Part shown: piece after piece, positions 1 to 7,929 of the stretch
How positions within the stretch are numbered: the first letter of the stretch is position 1
How the letters are laid out: each line of letters starts with the position of its first letter
Assembly: GCA_036675505.1 (NCBI GenBank)
Contig: JAKFEW010000058.1
Location: 73,291 to 137,290 of the forward strand
Reading direction: 5' to 3'
Origin: JAKFEW01 sp036675505
Lineage (GTDB): Bacteria > Cyanobacteriota > Sericytochromatia > S15B-MN24 > JAQBPE01
DNA: 64,000 bases
The notes under the pieces: generated by a model
What the model saw: the letters and a program-made list of their open reading frames with translations, nothing else
Database searches by the model: none
What the model was told of the DNA's origin: nothing
Made by a program: the position numbers and the translations under genes

Positions 1-2107
1 TCATGCCGGGCGGGGCGCTCGGGATCACGATCGTGCCCGTCTTCTTGGGCGGCGGCTTCGTGTCGACGAGCTGGGCGCCGGACTTGAGCGTCAGGTCGCG
101 CCGGTTCACGGTGACGGTGAGGATGCCGACCTGCACCCGGAGGTCGCCGTCGGCGTCGGGCAGCGTCATCACCTTGCCGTTCTGGCCGAGCTTCGGCACG
201 AACACCGTTTTGCCGACTTCGAGCATTTCCTGTTTGGTCGCGGGCTCCTGGGCCTTCGGCTTCTTCTGCTTTTGGAACTTCTCGAGCCGATCGGTGGCCT
301 TGTTGGCGGCCTGGGCGGTGCCCACGCCCTGGAGGTCGCGGATGATCGCCGCGATTTCGCCCTTGGCGGACCGCACCTGCTGCTCGACCTTCTCCTTCGC
401 CCGGGCCTCGAGCTCCCGCCGTTCGGCGTGCCAGGCCGCGAGCTTGTGCTCGTAGTCCCGCTTGAGGCCCTCGGCGCGCTCGCTGGCCTTCTCGGCGCGG
501 GCGAGCAGCTCGGCCGCGTGGTGGCGATCGCGCTCGACCTCGCCCATCAGCTGGGCGGTATCGGTCGTCCGGTTCTCCACCAGCTCCCGCGCGCGCGTGA
601 TGAGGCCCTGATCGAGGCCGAGCCGCTCGGCGATCGAGACCGCGTTCGACTGGCCCGAAACGCCCATCAGCAGCCTGTAGGTCGGCGAGAGCGTCTCGAG
701 GTCGAACTCGACGGCCGCGTTGAGCACGCCCTCGAGCTGGTAATGCAGCACCTTGAGCTCGCCGTAGTGCGTGGTGGCGACCAGCCGCGTGCCGCGCCCG
801 AGCAGCTCCTCGACGATCGCCCGCGCGATCGCCGCGCCCTCGGCCGGATCGGTGCCCGCGCCGAGCTCGTCGAGCAGCACCAGCGTGCGGTCGTCGGCCT
901 CGGCGAGGATCCGGATGATGTTGGTCATGTGGCCCGAGAAGGTGGACAGGCTCTGGGTCAGGCTCTGCTCGTCGCCGATGTCGGCGAAGACGTCGTGCAC
1001 GATGCCCACCTCCGAGCCTGCCGCGACGGGCGGGTGCAGGCCGGCCTGGGTCATGAGCACGCACAGGCCGAGGGTCTTGAGCGTGACGGTCTTGCCGCCG
1101 GTGTTCGGGCCGGTGATGAGCAGGACGTTGTGCTTCTCGCCGAGGCTCACGTCGATGGGCACCACCTTCGGGCCGAGGGTGGCGGCCAGCACCGGGTGGC
1201 GGGCCTTGTAGAGCCGGGTGGCCCCGCGCCGGTTGAGGCGCGGGTTCGAGGCGTCGAGCGCGTCCGCGAGGCGGGCCTTGGCCTGGGCGAAATCGAGATC
1301 GCCGAGCGCCGCAAGCGTCCAACGGAGCGGCTCCGCGTGGGCCACGACGCGGTTCGTGAGCGCCATGAGGATGCGCTCGATCTCGGCCCGCTCGGCGAGC
1401 TGCTGCTGCCGCAGCGCGTTGTTCAGGTCGACCACCGCCATCGGCTCGACGTAGAGCGTCTGGCCCGTGCCTGATTGGTCGTGGACGATGCCCGGCACCG
1501 AGCTCTTGGCGTCGGCGCGCACGGGCAGCACGAAGCGATCCCCGCGCATCGTGACGATCGGGTCCTGCAGGGCGGATGCCTGGTGGCTGATGATGCGCTG
1601 CAGCGAGGTGCGGACCTTCGCCTGCGCGTCGCGGATCTTGCGGCGGATGCCCGCGAGCTCCGGGCTCGCGCTGTCGGCCAGCTCGCCGGAGGGGTCGAAG
1701 GCGGCGAGGATCGTGTTGGCGAGGTCGCCGAGGCCGGCGATCGGCTCGGCCAGCTCGGCCAGCGAGGGGAAGTCGGAGGCGCGCTCGGCGACCCAATCCT
1801 TGAGCCGCTTGGCGCTCTTGAGCAGCTGGGCGATCGCGATCAGGTCCTCGCCGGGCAGGACGTAGCCCTGGGCGGCGCGGCGGACCGCCGGGCGGACGTC
1901 GGTGATGCCGCCCTGCGGCAGGTCGCCGGCCGTATGGCGGAGCTCGCGGCACTCGGTGGTGATGCGCAGCTCGGCCGCCACCTCGTCGAGCGCCGTGCGG
2001 ATGATCAGCGCATGGCAACGGTCGCGGCCCATGGCGTGGGTCGCCTGGGTCGCGAGCAGCTCGACCACGGCGGGCCACTCGAGCACCTGGAGGGTTTTCG
2101 GATCCAT
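1..2107 (-). CDS. mutS2: Endonuclease MutS2 (partial, C-terminus beyond window edge)
   Basis: MutS-family ATPase lacking the mismatch-binding domain. Relatives act on recombination intermediates or collided ribosomes. About 702 codons are visible; the frame opens at ATG (complement of 2105-2107) with MDPKTLQVLEW and runs off the left edge. In order: core and lever region (~1-320), Walker A GPNTGGKT (~333), Walker B region LVLLDELGAGTDP (~410), a Glu/Lys/Ala-rich coiled clamp (~510-630) and a beta-rich KOW-like stretch (VGKTVFVPKLGQNGKV). The C-terminal Smr nuclease domain expected of the family would lie outside the window, so its presence cannot be checked. It is divergent from the phosphoesterase at 2185. 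The long open frames on the opposite strand here are antisense shadows. Confidence 0.95.
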   Translation of the reverse strand, partial: MDPKTLQVLEWPAVVELLATQATHAMGRDRCHALIIRTALDEVAAELRITTECRELRHTAGDLPQGGITDVRPAVRRAAQGYVLPGEDLIAIAQLLKSAKRLKDWVAERASDFPSLAELAEPIAGLGDLANTILAAFDPSGELADSASPELAGIRRKIRDAQAKVRTSLQRIISHQASALQDPIVTMRGDRFVLPVRADAKSSVPGIVHDQSGTGQTLYVEPMAVVDLNNALRQQQLAERAEIERILMALTNRVVAHAEPLRWTLAALGDLDFAQAKARLADALDASNPRLNRRGATRLYKARHPVLAATLGPKVVPIDVSLGEKHNVLLITGPNTGGKTVTLKTLGLCVLMTQAGLHPPVAAGSEVGIVHDVFADIGDEQSLTQSLSTFSGHMTNIIRILAEADDRTLVLLDELGAGTDPAEGAAIARAIVEELLGRGTRLVATTHYGELKVLHYQLEGVLNAAVEFDLETLSPTYRLLMGVSGQSNAVSIAERLGLDQGLITRARELVENRTTDTAQLMGEVERDRHHAAELLARAEKASERAEGLKRDYEHKLAAWHAERRELEARAKEKVEQQVRSAKGEIAAIIRDLQGVGTAQAANKATDRLEKFQKQKKPKAQEPATKQEMLEVGKTVFVPKLGQNGKVMTLPDADGDLRVQVGILTVTVNRRDLTLKSGAQLVDTKPPPKKTGTIVIPSAPPGM

Positions 2108-2184
2108 GGCCCTATCTTGCCGGATGGCGGGCGGGATCGTCCACGTCTCCGCCAGTGTAGAATGGGAAAGAGTGGGAGGTCGTC

Positions 2185-2868
2185 TTGCGCATCGGCATTC
2201 TGACCGACATCCATGGCGATTACGAGACGATGGTCCGCGTGGTGGACCGGCTCGAGGGGCTGGGCGTCGACAAGCTCGTCTGCCTGGGCGACCTCGTGGT
2301 CCACGGCCAGGCGCACAACGCGGTGGTCGACTGGTTCCGCGAGCGGCCCGAGATCCTGGTCGTGAAGGGCAACCACGACATCGGCGCCACGATCGCCGAG
2401 ATCGACCTCGACAAGCTGCATTTCTTCAGCCGCGACTCGCGCGCCAATACGGAGGCCGCGCGGGCCGCGCTGACCGACGAGAACAAGGCTTACCTCGCTC
2501 ACCTGCCGCTCCACGTCGAGGACGCGGGGGCCCTCTTCACCCACGCCACGATCGGCAACCCGTTCGCGCTGCTACGGCTGCCCGAGACGATCGCCGAGAC
2601 CTTCAAGCTGATGCGCCAGGACGTCCTGATCGCGGGCCACACGCACCGCACGCGCATCCACCATTGGCCGAAAGACAAGGCGGTCTGGTGCACCGACCAC
2701 CCGGCCGAGCGGCGCGAGTGGATCTACGAGCTCGCCGAGGGCGATCGCTACATCATCAACGTGGGCTGCACCGCCCAGCTCAAGTACGACCAGTTCCCGC
2801 CGATCTGCGCCGTCTTCGAGCCGCTCGCCAGGCGGATCGAGTTCCACGAGCTGCCCGACCTGCGCTGA
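2185..2868 (+). CDS. Calcineurin-like metallophosphoesterase (YfcE/ApaH-like)
   Basis: Predicted dinuclear-metal phosphoesterase of 227 aa. The metal-ligand motifs are all present and in order: DIHGDYE near the N-terminus, GDLVVHG (~31), GNHD (~65) and GHTHRT (~151). Substrate is unknown; relatives hydrolyse phosphodiesters or diadenosine polyphosphates. The start is TTG at 2185, chosen because the frame begins exactly at the family N-terminus (MRIGILTDIHGD) and a Shine-Dalgarno GGGAGGT lies at 2174-2180. A -10-like TAGAAT lies at 2158-2163 in the gap to mutS2. No signal peptide, so cytoplasmic. It sits alone between mutS2 and the MATE gene. Confidence 0.9.
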   Translation: MRIGILTDIHGDYETMVRVVDRLEGLGVDKLVCLGDLVVHGQAHNAVVDWFRERPEILVVKGNHDIGATIAEIDLDKLHFFSRDSRANTEAARAALTDENKAYLAHLPLHVEDAGALFTHATIGNPFALLRLPETIAETFKLMRQDVLIAGHTHRTRIHHWPKDKAVWCTDHPAERREWIYELAEGDRYIINVGCTAQLKYDQFPPICAVFEPLARRIEFHELPDLR

Positions 2869-2942
2869 GCGACGCCAAACTTTGAGAATAGGTTAACTTC
2901 ACCTTAACACCTGGCGCGTCAGGTTAAGAGCGGGTGAATCGA

Positions 2943-2948
2943 TAACCT
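2943..2948 (+). promoter_or_regulatory. -10-like box in front of MATE gene
   Basis: TAACCT ends 3 nt before the ATG at 2952, so a transcript from it would be leaderless or nearly so. The octamer GATAACCT (2941-2948) recurs at 26610-26617 before the zinc-finger gene. Upstream (2890-2929) lie three TTAA-containing boxes, including TTAAC-6 nt-TTAAC. Position-based inference only. Confidence 0.4.
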
Positions 2949-2951
2949 GGT

Positions 2952-4370
2952 ATGGCCGCCCGTACCGATCGTCTCATAGCGCCCAGGCCCCGCCAGCGAT
3001 GGTCATCGCGGACGGCTGAACGGCCTGCGCCGGTGCGCGCCGCCACCGCCCTGCTCGTGCAGGAAGCGCGCTGGCGCGGCATCTGGCGGCTCTACTGGCC
3101 GCTGGCCCTGATGATGGCGTTGCAGGTGGCCGTCGGCCTCGTGGACACCTGGATCGCAGGCCGCCTGGGCGCGCAGGCCCTCGCGATCGTGGGCGTGGTC
3201 CTGCAGGTGGTCTTCCTCGTCAACGCCGTCACGATCGCGGTCGGCGTCGGCACCCATGCCGTGGTGGCCCGCCTGGTGGGCGGCGACCAGTGGGCCGAGG
3301 CGGCGACCGCGGCCCGCCAGTCGCTCCTGCTCGGCATCGCGCTGACGGCGGTCGTGGTTGCGCCGCTGATGGCCTGCGCACCCGCGCTCTACGACGCGCT
3401 GGGGCTCGGCCCGGCCGGGCGTGCCGAGGGCGTCACTTATCTCCGCCTGGTGCTCGCGGGCGTCATCCCCATGAACGTGGGCATCGTGCTCGCAAGCGTC
3501 CTGCGGGCGCGCGGCGCGATGGCGACGCTGCTGCTCGCTTCGGCGATCGAGGCCGGCGCGTGGCTGGTCTGTTCGCTCGTGCTCGGGCTCGGCCTGGGCA
3601 TGGGCCTGGTGGGCCTCGGCCTGGGCTTCCTGCTCGGCAAGGCCGCGCAGGTGGCCGTGGCCTGGCGCACCTACCTCGGCTCGAGGCTCTACGCCGGCGC
3701 GAGCTGGCGCCCCGACCTCGCCTGGCACCGCCGCATCCTGCGCGTCGGCCTGCCGAGCGCCGCGCACGTGCTGGTGCGCAACCTGAATGGCCTGGCCTTC
3801 TATGCCGTGCTCGGCCTGCTCGCCTTCTCCACGGACGCGGTGGCGGCCTACAGCATCGGCCTGCGGCTCGAGGCCGTGGCCTACCTGCTCGTCTTCGGGC
3901 TCGGCGCGGTCGCCGCGACCATGGTCGGCCAACATCTCGGCGCCGGCCGCGCGGACCGCGCGGGCAAGGCCGTCTGGCGGATCATGCGCCTCGCGCTGGG
4001 CGTCGCGGCCGTGCTCGGCCTGGGGGCCTACTGGGCCGCCGACCGCCTCGCGATGGCCTTCTGCGAGGACCCGCTGGTCTGGGCCTACGCCTCGGATTTC
4101 CTGCGCGTGACGGCGCTCGCGCTGCCGGCGATGGCCGCGAGCGTCGTGCTCAACGGCGCGTTCCAGGGCGCGGGCGAGACCAAGGCCCCGATGATCTGCG
4201 CGCTGGTCGGCCAGGTGGGCATCGGCCTGCCGCTCGCCTGGACGTTGGCCTGCCCGCTCGGCTGGGGCCCGACCGGGGCGTGGTGGGGCATGGCGGCCGC
4301 TGGCGTGGTCCAGGCGGCGCTGGCGGCCTGGTGGTTCATGCGCGGCAACTGGCGCACCCGCAGGGTTTAG
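2952..4370 (+). CDS. MATE family efflux transporter
   Basis: Multidrug and toxin extrusion antiporter, 472 aa, usual family length, with about 12 hydrophobic segments. The first MATE repeat is recognisable from WPLALMMALQVAVGLVDTW and the second begins near residue 270 (RVGLPSAAHVLVRNLNGLAF). In the family it exports cationic compounds in exchange for Na+ or H+ across the inner membrane; the substrate here cannot be told. An N-terminal extension of about 45 mostly polar residues precedes the first helix. Its TAG stop directly abuts the stop of the convergent gene (4368-4370 against 4371-4373), leaving no intergenic space. Confidence 0.93.
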   Translation: MAARTDRLIAPRPRQRWSSRTAERPAPVRAATALLVQEARWRGIWRLYWPLALMMALQVAVGLVDTWIAGRLGAQALAIVGVVLQVVFLVNAVTIAVGVGTHAVVARLVGGDQWAEAATAARQSLLLGIALTAVVVAPLMACAPALYDALGLGPAGRAEGVTYLRLVLAGVIPMNVGIVLASVLRARGAMATLLLASAIEAGAWLVCSLVLGLGLGMGLVGLGLGFLLGKAAQVAVAWRTYLGSRLYAGASWRPDLAWHRRILRVGLPSAAHVLVRNLNGLAFYAVLGLLAFSTDAVAAYSIGLRLEAVAYLLVFGLGAVAATMVGQHLGAGRADRAGKAVWRIMRLALGVAAVLGLGAYWAADRLAMAFCEDPLVWAYASDFLRVTALALPAMAASVVLNGAFQGAGETKAPMICALVGQVGIGLPLAWTLACPLGWGPTGAWWGMAAAGVVQAALAAWWFMRGNWRTRRV

Positions 4371-4778
4371 CTACCCGAGGCGCTGCAAAGGCTTCGGCGT
4401 CACGCACGTCCCCGAGGCGCGGGCGACGAGCACCGGCTCATCCAGCAGCTCGGCCGCCGAGGCCGCCAGGCCGTCCTTTCGGCACAGCTGGATCACCTTG
4501 TGGACCGTGAAGGTCATCTTGCGCGACGTATTCCCCTGCGACACCAGCTCGCCGCGGATCTCCAGGTAGTCGCCCGCGTAGGCGGGCGCCTTGAACTCGA
4601 CCATGTCGTAAGCCACGAAGAGCCCCTCGTCGCCGTCCAGGCGGATCAGGATCTCGGTCGCGACGTCGCCGAAGAACTCCATCATCTTGGCGCCGGCGAC
4701 GAGGCCGCCGGCGTAATGGGCGTCGTGCTCGCCGAGGCGGACGCGAAGGAAGCTGGTGATGATCGGCTGGTCGGTCAT
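4371..4778 (-). CDS. kal: Hotdog-fold 3-aminobutyryl-CoA / beta-alanyl-CoA ammonia-lyase-like protein
   Basis: 135-aa hotdog-fold protein, standard length for the family. The block HDAHYAGGLVAGAKMMEFFG followed by DVATEILIRLDGDEGLFVAY and VEFKAPAYAGDYLEIRGEL closely matches 3-aminobutyryl-CoA ammonia-lyase (lysine fermentation) and beta-alanyl-CoA ammonia-lyase as I recall them. These enzymes reversibly remove ammonia from a beta-aminoacyl-CoA. No other lysine-fermentation gene (kamA, kdd, kce) is in the window, so the in vivo substrate is open. It is divergent from the gene at 4796 with only 17 bp between, so both promoters must overlap. Confidence 0.8.
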   Translation of the reverse strand: MTDQPIITSFLRVRLGEHDAHYAGGLVAGAKMMEFFGDVATEILIRLDGDEGLFVAYDMVEFKAPAYAGDYLEIRGELVSQGNTSRKMTFTVHKVIQLCRKDGLAASAAELLDEPVLVARASGTCVTPKPLQRLG

Positions 4779-4784
4779 GCGGGA

Positions 4785-4790
4785 TATACT
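4785..4790 (+). promoter_or_regulatory. -10 hexamer TATACT giving a leaderless start
   Basis: TATACT lies 5 nt before the GTG at 4796. No convincing -35 is seen 16-18 bp upstream. The reverse strand of the same 17-bp gap reads TAGTAT a few bases before the ATG of the divergent gene, so the gap may act as a bidirectional promoter for two leaderless mRNAs. Confidence 0.45.
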
Positions 4791-4795
4791 AGCAT

Positions 4796-6001
4796 GTGCG
4801 CCTGCTCATGCTCTCCAACGGCCACGGCGAAGACGCCATCGGCGCCCGGCTCGTGCCCGAACTGCGCGCCCGCGGTTTCACGCTCGAAGCCCTGCCGATC
4901 GTGGGCGACGGCCATGCCTACCACGCGCTCGGCGTGCCGATCGCCGGCCCCACCGCCGCGATGCCGAGCGGCGGCTTCGTGTACGGGCGCCCGGCGGCGC
5001 TCGCGGGCGACCTCGCCCACGGCCTGCTGGGCCTGACCCTCGCGCAGCTCCGCGCGCTGCACGCCGGCCGCTGGGACGCCGCGCTCGCGATCGGCGACGT
5101 CGTGCCGCTGGGCTTCGCCTGGCACACGGGCCTGCCCTTTGGCTTCGTGGGCTGCGCCAAGTCGGACCTCTACCTCGGCGGCCGGCCGGGTGCATACCTG
5201 CCGCACGAGCGCTGGCTGATGCGCCGGCCCACTTGCCTCGCGGTCTGGCCGCGCGACGCGATCACCACGGACAATTTGCGGGCCGCGGGCGTCGCCGCGG
5301 ACTGGCTCGGCAACCCGATGATGGACGGGCTCGCGCCACGTGGCGTCGCGCTGCCCGGCGACCCGCAGGCCACCACCTTCCTGTTGCTGCCCGGCTCGCG
5401 CGGCGAGGCGGTGGCCAACCTCGCGGTCCTGCGCCGGTCAGCCCTGGCGATCGCCGCCAGCGGTCGGCCAGCGCGCTTCCTGGCAGCGATCGCCCCCGGC
5501 CTCGACCCGACGGGCTTCGCGGATGCCGAATGGCCGCTCGTGGAAGGGCTTGCCCACGGATGGGCTGATGCTGCGGAGCCCAGGGATGGGCGGGAGCAGT
5601 GCGCCTTGCGCCATGCCGACGGCGCGGTCGTCTGGCTCGTGGAAGGCGCGTTCGCGGACGCCGCCCACGCGGCCCGCCTGGCGCTCGCGATGGCCGGCAC
5701 CGCGACCGAGCAGGTGGTGGGGCTGGGCAAGCCGGCGATCGCCATCCCGGGCAAGGGTCCGCAGTTCACCTGGGCCTTCGCCGAGGCCCAGACCCGCTTG
5801 CTCGGCGAGTCCGTCCTGCTGCTGCCGGATGATCCCGCCCGCGTCGCCATGGAAGCCTGGACGCTGCTCGACGACGCGGAGCGCCTCGCGCGGATCGCGG
5901 CGAACGGAAGGGCCCGAATGGGGCCGCCGGGCGCCGCCGCGCGCATCGCGGATGCGCTCGTGGCCCGCCTGTCCGCAACCAAGCTTAACAAATCTTCATA
6001 A
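4796..6001 (+). CDS. Lipid-A-disaccharide synthase-related protein (TIGR03492-like)
   Basis: 401-aa GT-B-fold protein related to LpxB but of a separate family. It begins LLMLSNGHGEDAIGARL, where nucleotide-sugar glycosyltransferases carry a glycine-rich loop. The C-terminal part has LAMAGTATEQVVGLGKPAIA and IPGKGPQFTWAFAEAQ, the donor-binding region that marks this family. I recall it chiefly from Cyanobacteria, plants and Deinococcus-Thermus, which informs the taxonomic guess. The acceptor is unknown. Start is GTG at 4796; an ATG two bases upstream is out of frame. No other lpx gene is nearby. Confidence 0.82.
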   Translation: MRLLMLSNGHGEDAIGARLVPELRARGFTLEALPIVGDGHAYHALGVPIAGPTAAMPSGGFVYGRPAALAGDLAHGLLGLTLAQLRALHAGRWDAALAIGDVVPLGFAWHTGLPFGFVGCAKSDLYLGGRPGAYLPHERWLMRRPTCLAVWPRDAITTDNLRAAGVAADWLGNPMMDGLAPRGVALPGDPQATTFLLLPGSRGEAVANLAVLRRSALAIAASGRPARFLAAIAPGLDPTGFADAEWPLVEGLAHGWADAAEPRDGREQCALRHADGAVVWLVEGAFADAAHAARLALAMAGTATEQVVGLGKPAIAIPGKGPQFTWAFAEAQTRLLGESVLLLPDDPARVAMEAWTLLDDAERLARIAANGRARMGPPGAAARIADALVARLSATKLNKSS

Positions 6002-6105
6002 ATCAACCCAACCAGACGAGAGTCGCCAGACCCAACCCCCGCCGGGCGCGCTCCCAACCCGCTCGCCTGCCGGAGACTATTAACAAATATAAAACTTCAC
6101 GGCCA

Positions 6106-6134
6106 TTAACACTTCGTAACGTTGGTGCTAGCAT
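6106..6134 (+). promoter_or_regulatory. Sigma-70-type promoter of the ThDP enzyme gene
   Basis: TTAACA (6106-6111), 17-bp spacer, TAGCAT (6129-6134). The ATG at 6140 is 5 nt past the -10, so the mRNA would be leaderless or nearly so. The region 6060-6120 is locally AT-rich. The 138-bp gap 6002-6139 contains nothing else I recognise. Confidence 0.6.
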
Positions 6135-6139
6135 CGGAT

Positions 6140-7915
6140 ATGCCCCTTCACCGATTTGCAACCCGAACGAGCGCCCTGTCGCTCGCTTCCGAGCAGCCAA
6201 GCATCCAGGCAGCGAAATCACCGACCGTGGCCGCCGCCCTCGTCGCCTCCCTGGCGCGAGGCGGCTTCCGCCACTGCTTCGGCATCCCCGGCCGCCACGT
6301 GCAAGAGATCTTCCATGCGCTGCCCGGCTCGGGGATCACGCCCGTGCTCTCCCGTCACGAGCAAGGTGCCGTCTACATGGCGGACGGCTACGCCCGCGCC
6401 GGTGGCGGTCCGGCCGTCGTCGTCGCGACCGCGGGCCCCGGCGCCGCGAACATGGTCACGGGCCTCGCGAACGCCTTCGCGGAAGGCACGCCGGTGCTGT
6501 GCGTGGCCGGCGCCTCGCCGCGCCGCCTGGCCGGCCGCGGCGCGTTCCAGGAGCTCGGCGACGACCATGCAGCGGTGACCGACAGCGTGTTCGCGCCGCT
6601 CACGCGTTACCACGCCCAGCTCGGCCACCCCGCCCAGCTCGGCCCCGCGCTGCGCCTCTCGATGTGCGCGCTGGCCGAAGGCGGCCCCGCCGCGCTCACC
6701 ATCCCGGCCGACGTGCTCGAGGCCCCGTCCGCGGGTGTGGCCCCGGCCACCTTGCCGGCCCGCCGGGCATTTCCCGATCCGCTGGACGTCGAGGCTGCCG
6801 CCGAGCTGCTCACCGGCCATCCCAACGCGCTGATCCTCGCTGGACGCGGCAGCCTGGACGCATTCGAGCCGTTGCGCCGCCTGGCCGAGCGGCTGCAGAT
6901 CCCGGTCGTCACCACCTTGCATGGCCGCGGCGCGATCGACGAGGATCACCCGCTGGCGCTCGGCCCCCAGGGCTTCGGCGCGAGCCGCTGGGCCGAGACC
7001 TGGCTGCATGACCAGGTGCCGGACGTGGTCCTGGCGGTGGGCACGAGCCTGCGCGAGATCTCGACCAACGTGTTCCACCCGGCGTTCCAGGGCCGGGTCG
7101 GGCTGATCCACGTCACCCGCGACGCCCGAGCGCTCGGCCGCCACTACCTGCCCGCCGTGGGCGCCGTGGCCGATGCGGCCCTGTTCCTCGAAGCGCTGGC
7201 CGACCGGGTGCCGGCGCGTGCACCGAACGCCGCGCTGGCCGCCTGGAAAGCCGCGACGCCGCGCTTCGACGACGCCGCGACGGCCCAGGGCCGCGGCCGG
7301 ATCTCGCCGCGCGCCGTGGTGGAAGCCCTGCGCGCCGCGCTCGGCGAAGACGACGTGCTCGTCGCCGACACCGGCAACGCCGTGCCCTGGAGCGTACGCT
7401 ACTTCCCGGTCCGCAAGCCTGGCACCTACCTCGTCGCGATGCACCTCGCCGCGATGGGCTGGGGGGTCGCCGCCGCGATCGGCGCGCAGCTCGCCCGCCC
7501 CGCCTCGCGCGTGGTCGCGTTGGTCGGCGACGGGTGCTTCCAGATGGCCGGCATGGAAGTCGCGACCGCCGTGCAACACGGCCTGCCGGTGGTGTGGGTC
7601 GTGCTGAACGACGCCCGCCTGAACATGGTGCACCAGGGCTCGACCGGCCACTATGGCCGCGCGGTGCCGAACTGCGAGCTGTCGCCTGTCGATTGCGCGC
7701 GCGTGGCCGAGGGCCTCGGCGCCGTCGGCTTCCGCGTCGACGACCCGGCGGAGCTTGACGGGGCGATCGCCGAGGCCCTGGCCTGCGGCCGGCCGGCCGT
7801 GGTGGACGTGGCGATCGATCCCGAGCTCAAGCCCGCGATGGCGGGGCGGTTCGAGGCGCTGCGTCGGTTCTGTGAGTCCGCACGGGTCGAAGCCCCGTCG
7901 CGGCCGAGTCGGTAA
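6140..7915 (+). CDS. Thiamine diphosphate-dependent enzyme, acetolactate synthase-like
   Basis: 591-aa ThDP enzyme with the three-domain layout of the acetolactate synthase/benzoylformate decarboxylase superfamily. N-terminal PYR domain contains the conserved glutamate in SRHEQGAVYMADGYARA. A central nucleotide-type domain follows (~210-340). The C-terminal PP domain has the Mg-ThDP motif starting VGDGCFQMAGMEVATA and ending in N. The family makes or breaks C-C bonds next to a carbonyl; the exact reaction cannot be assigned, and no small regulatory subunit or ilv gene lies nearby. ATG 6140 is preferred over the in-frame TTG at 6122, which lies inside the promoter. The histidine kinase follows after 14 bp. 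Confidence 0.85.
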   Translation: MPLHRFATRTSALSLASEQPSIQAAKSPTVAAALVASLARGGFRHCFGIPGRHVQEIFHALPGSGITPVLSRHEQGAVYMADGYARAGGGPAVVVATAGPGAANMVTGLANAFAEGTPVLCVAGASPRRLAGRGAFQELGDDHAAVTDSVFAPLTRYHAQLGHPAQLGPALRLSMCALAEGGPAALTIPADVLEAPSAGVAPATLPARRAFPDPLDVEAAAELLTGHPNALILAGRGSLDAFEPLRRLAERLQIPVVTTLHGRGAIDEDHPLALGPQGFGASRWAETWLHDQVPDVVLAVGTSLREISTNVFHPAFQGRVGLIHVTRDARALGRHYLPAVGAVADAALFLEALADRVPARAPNAALAAWKAATPRFDDAATAQGRGRISPRAVVEALRAALGEDDVLVADTGNAVPWSVRYFPVRKPGTYLVAMHLAAMGWGVAAAIGAQLARPASRVVALVGDGCFQMAGMEVATAVQHGLPVVWVVLNDARLNMVHQGSTGHYGRAVPNCELSPVDCARVAEGLGAVGFRVDDPAELDGAIAEALACGRPAVVDVAIDPELKPAMAGRFEALRRFCESARVEAPSRPSR

Positions 7916-7929
7916 CGGGAGCGCGAGCG

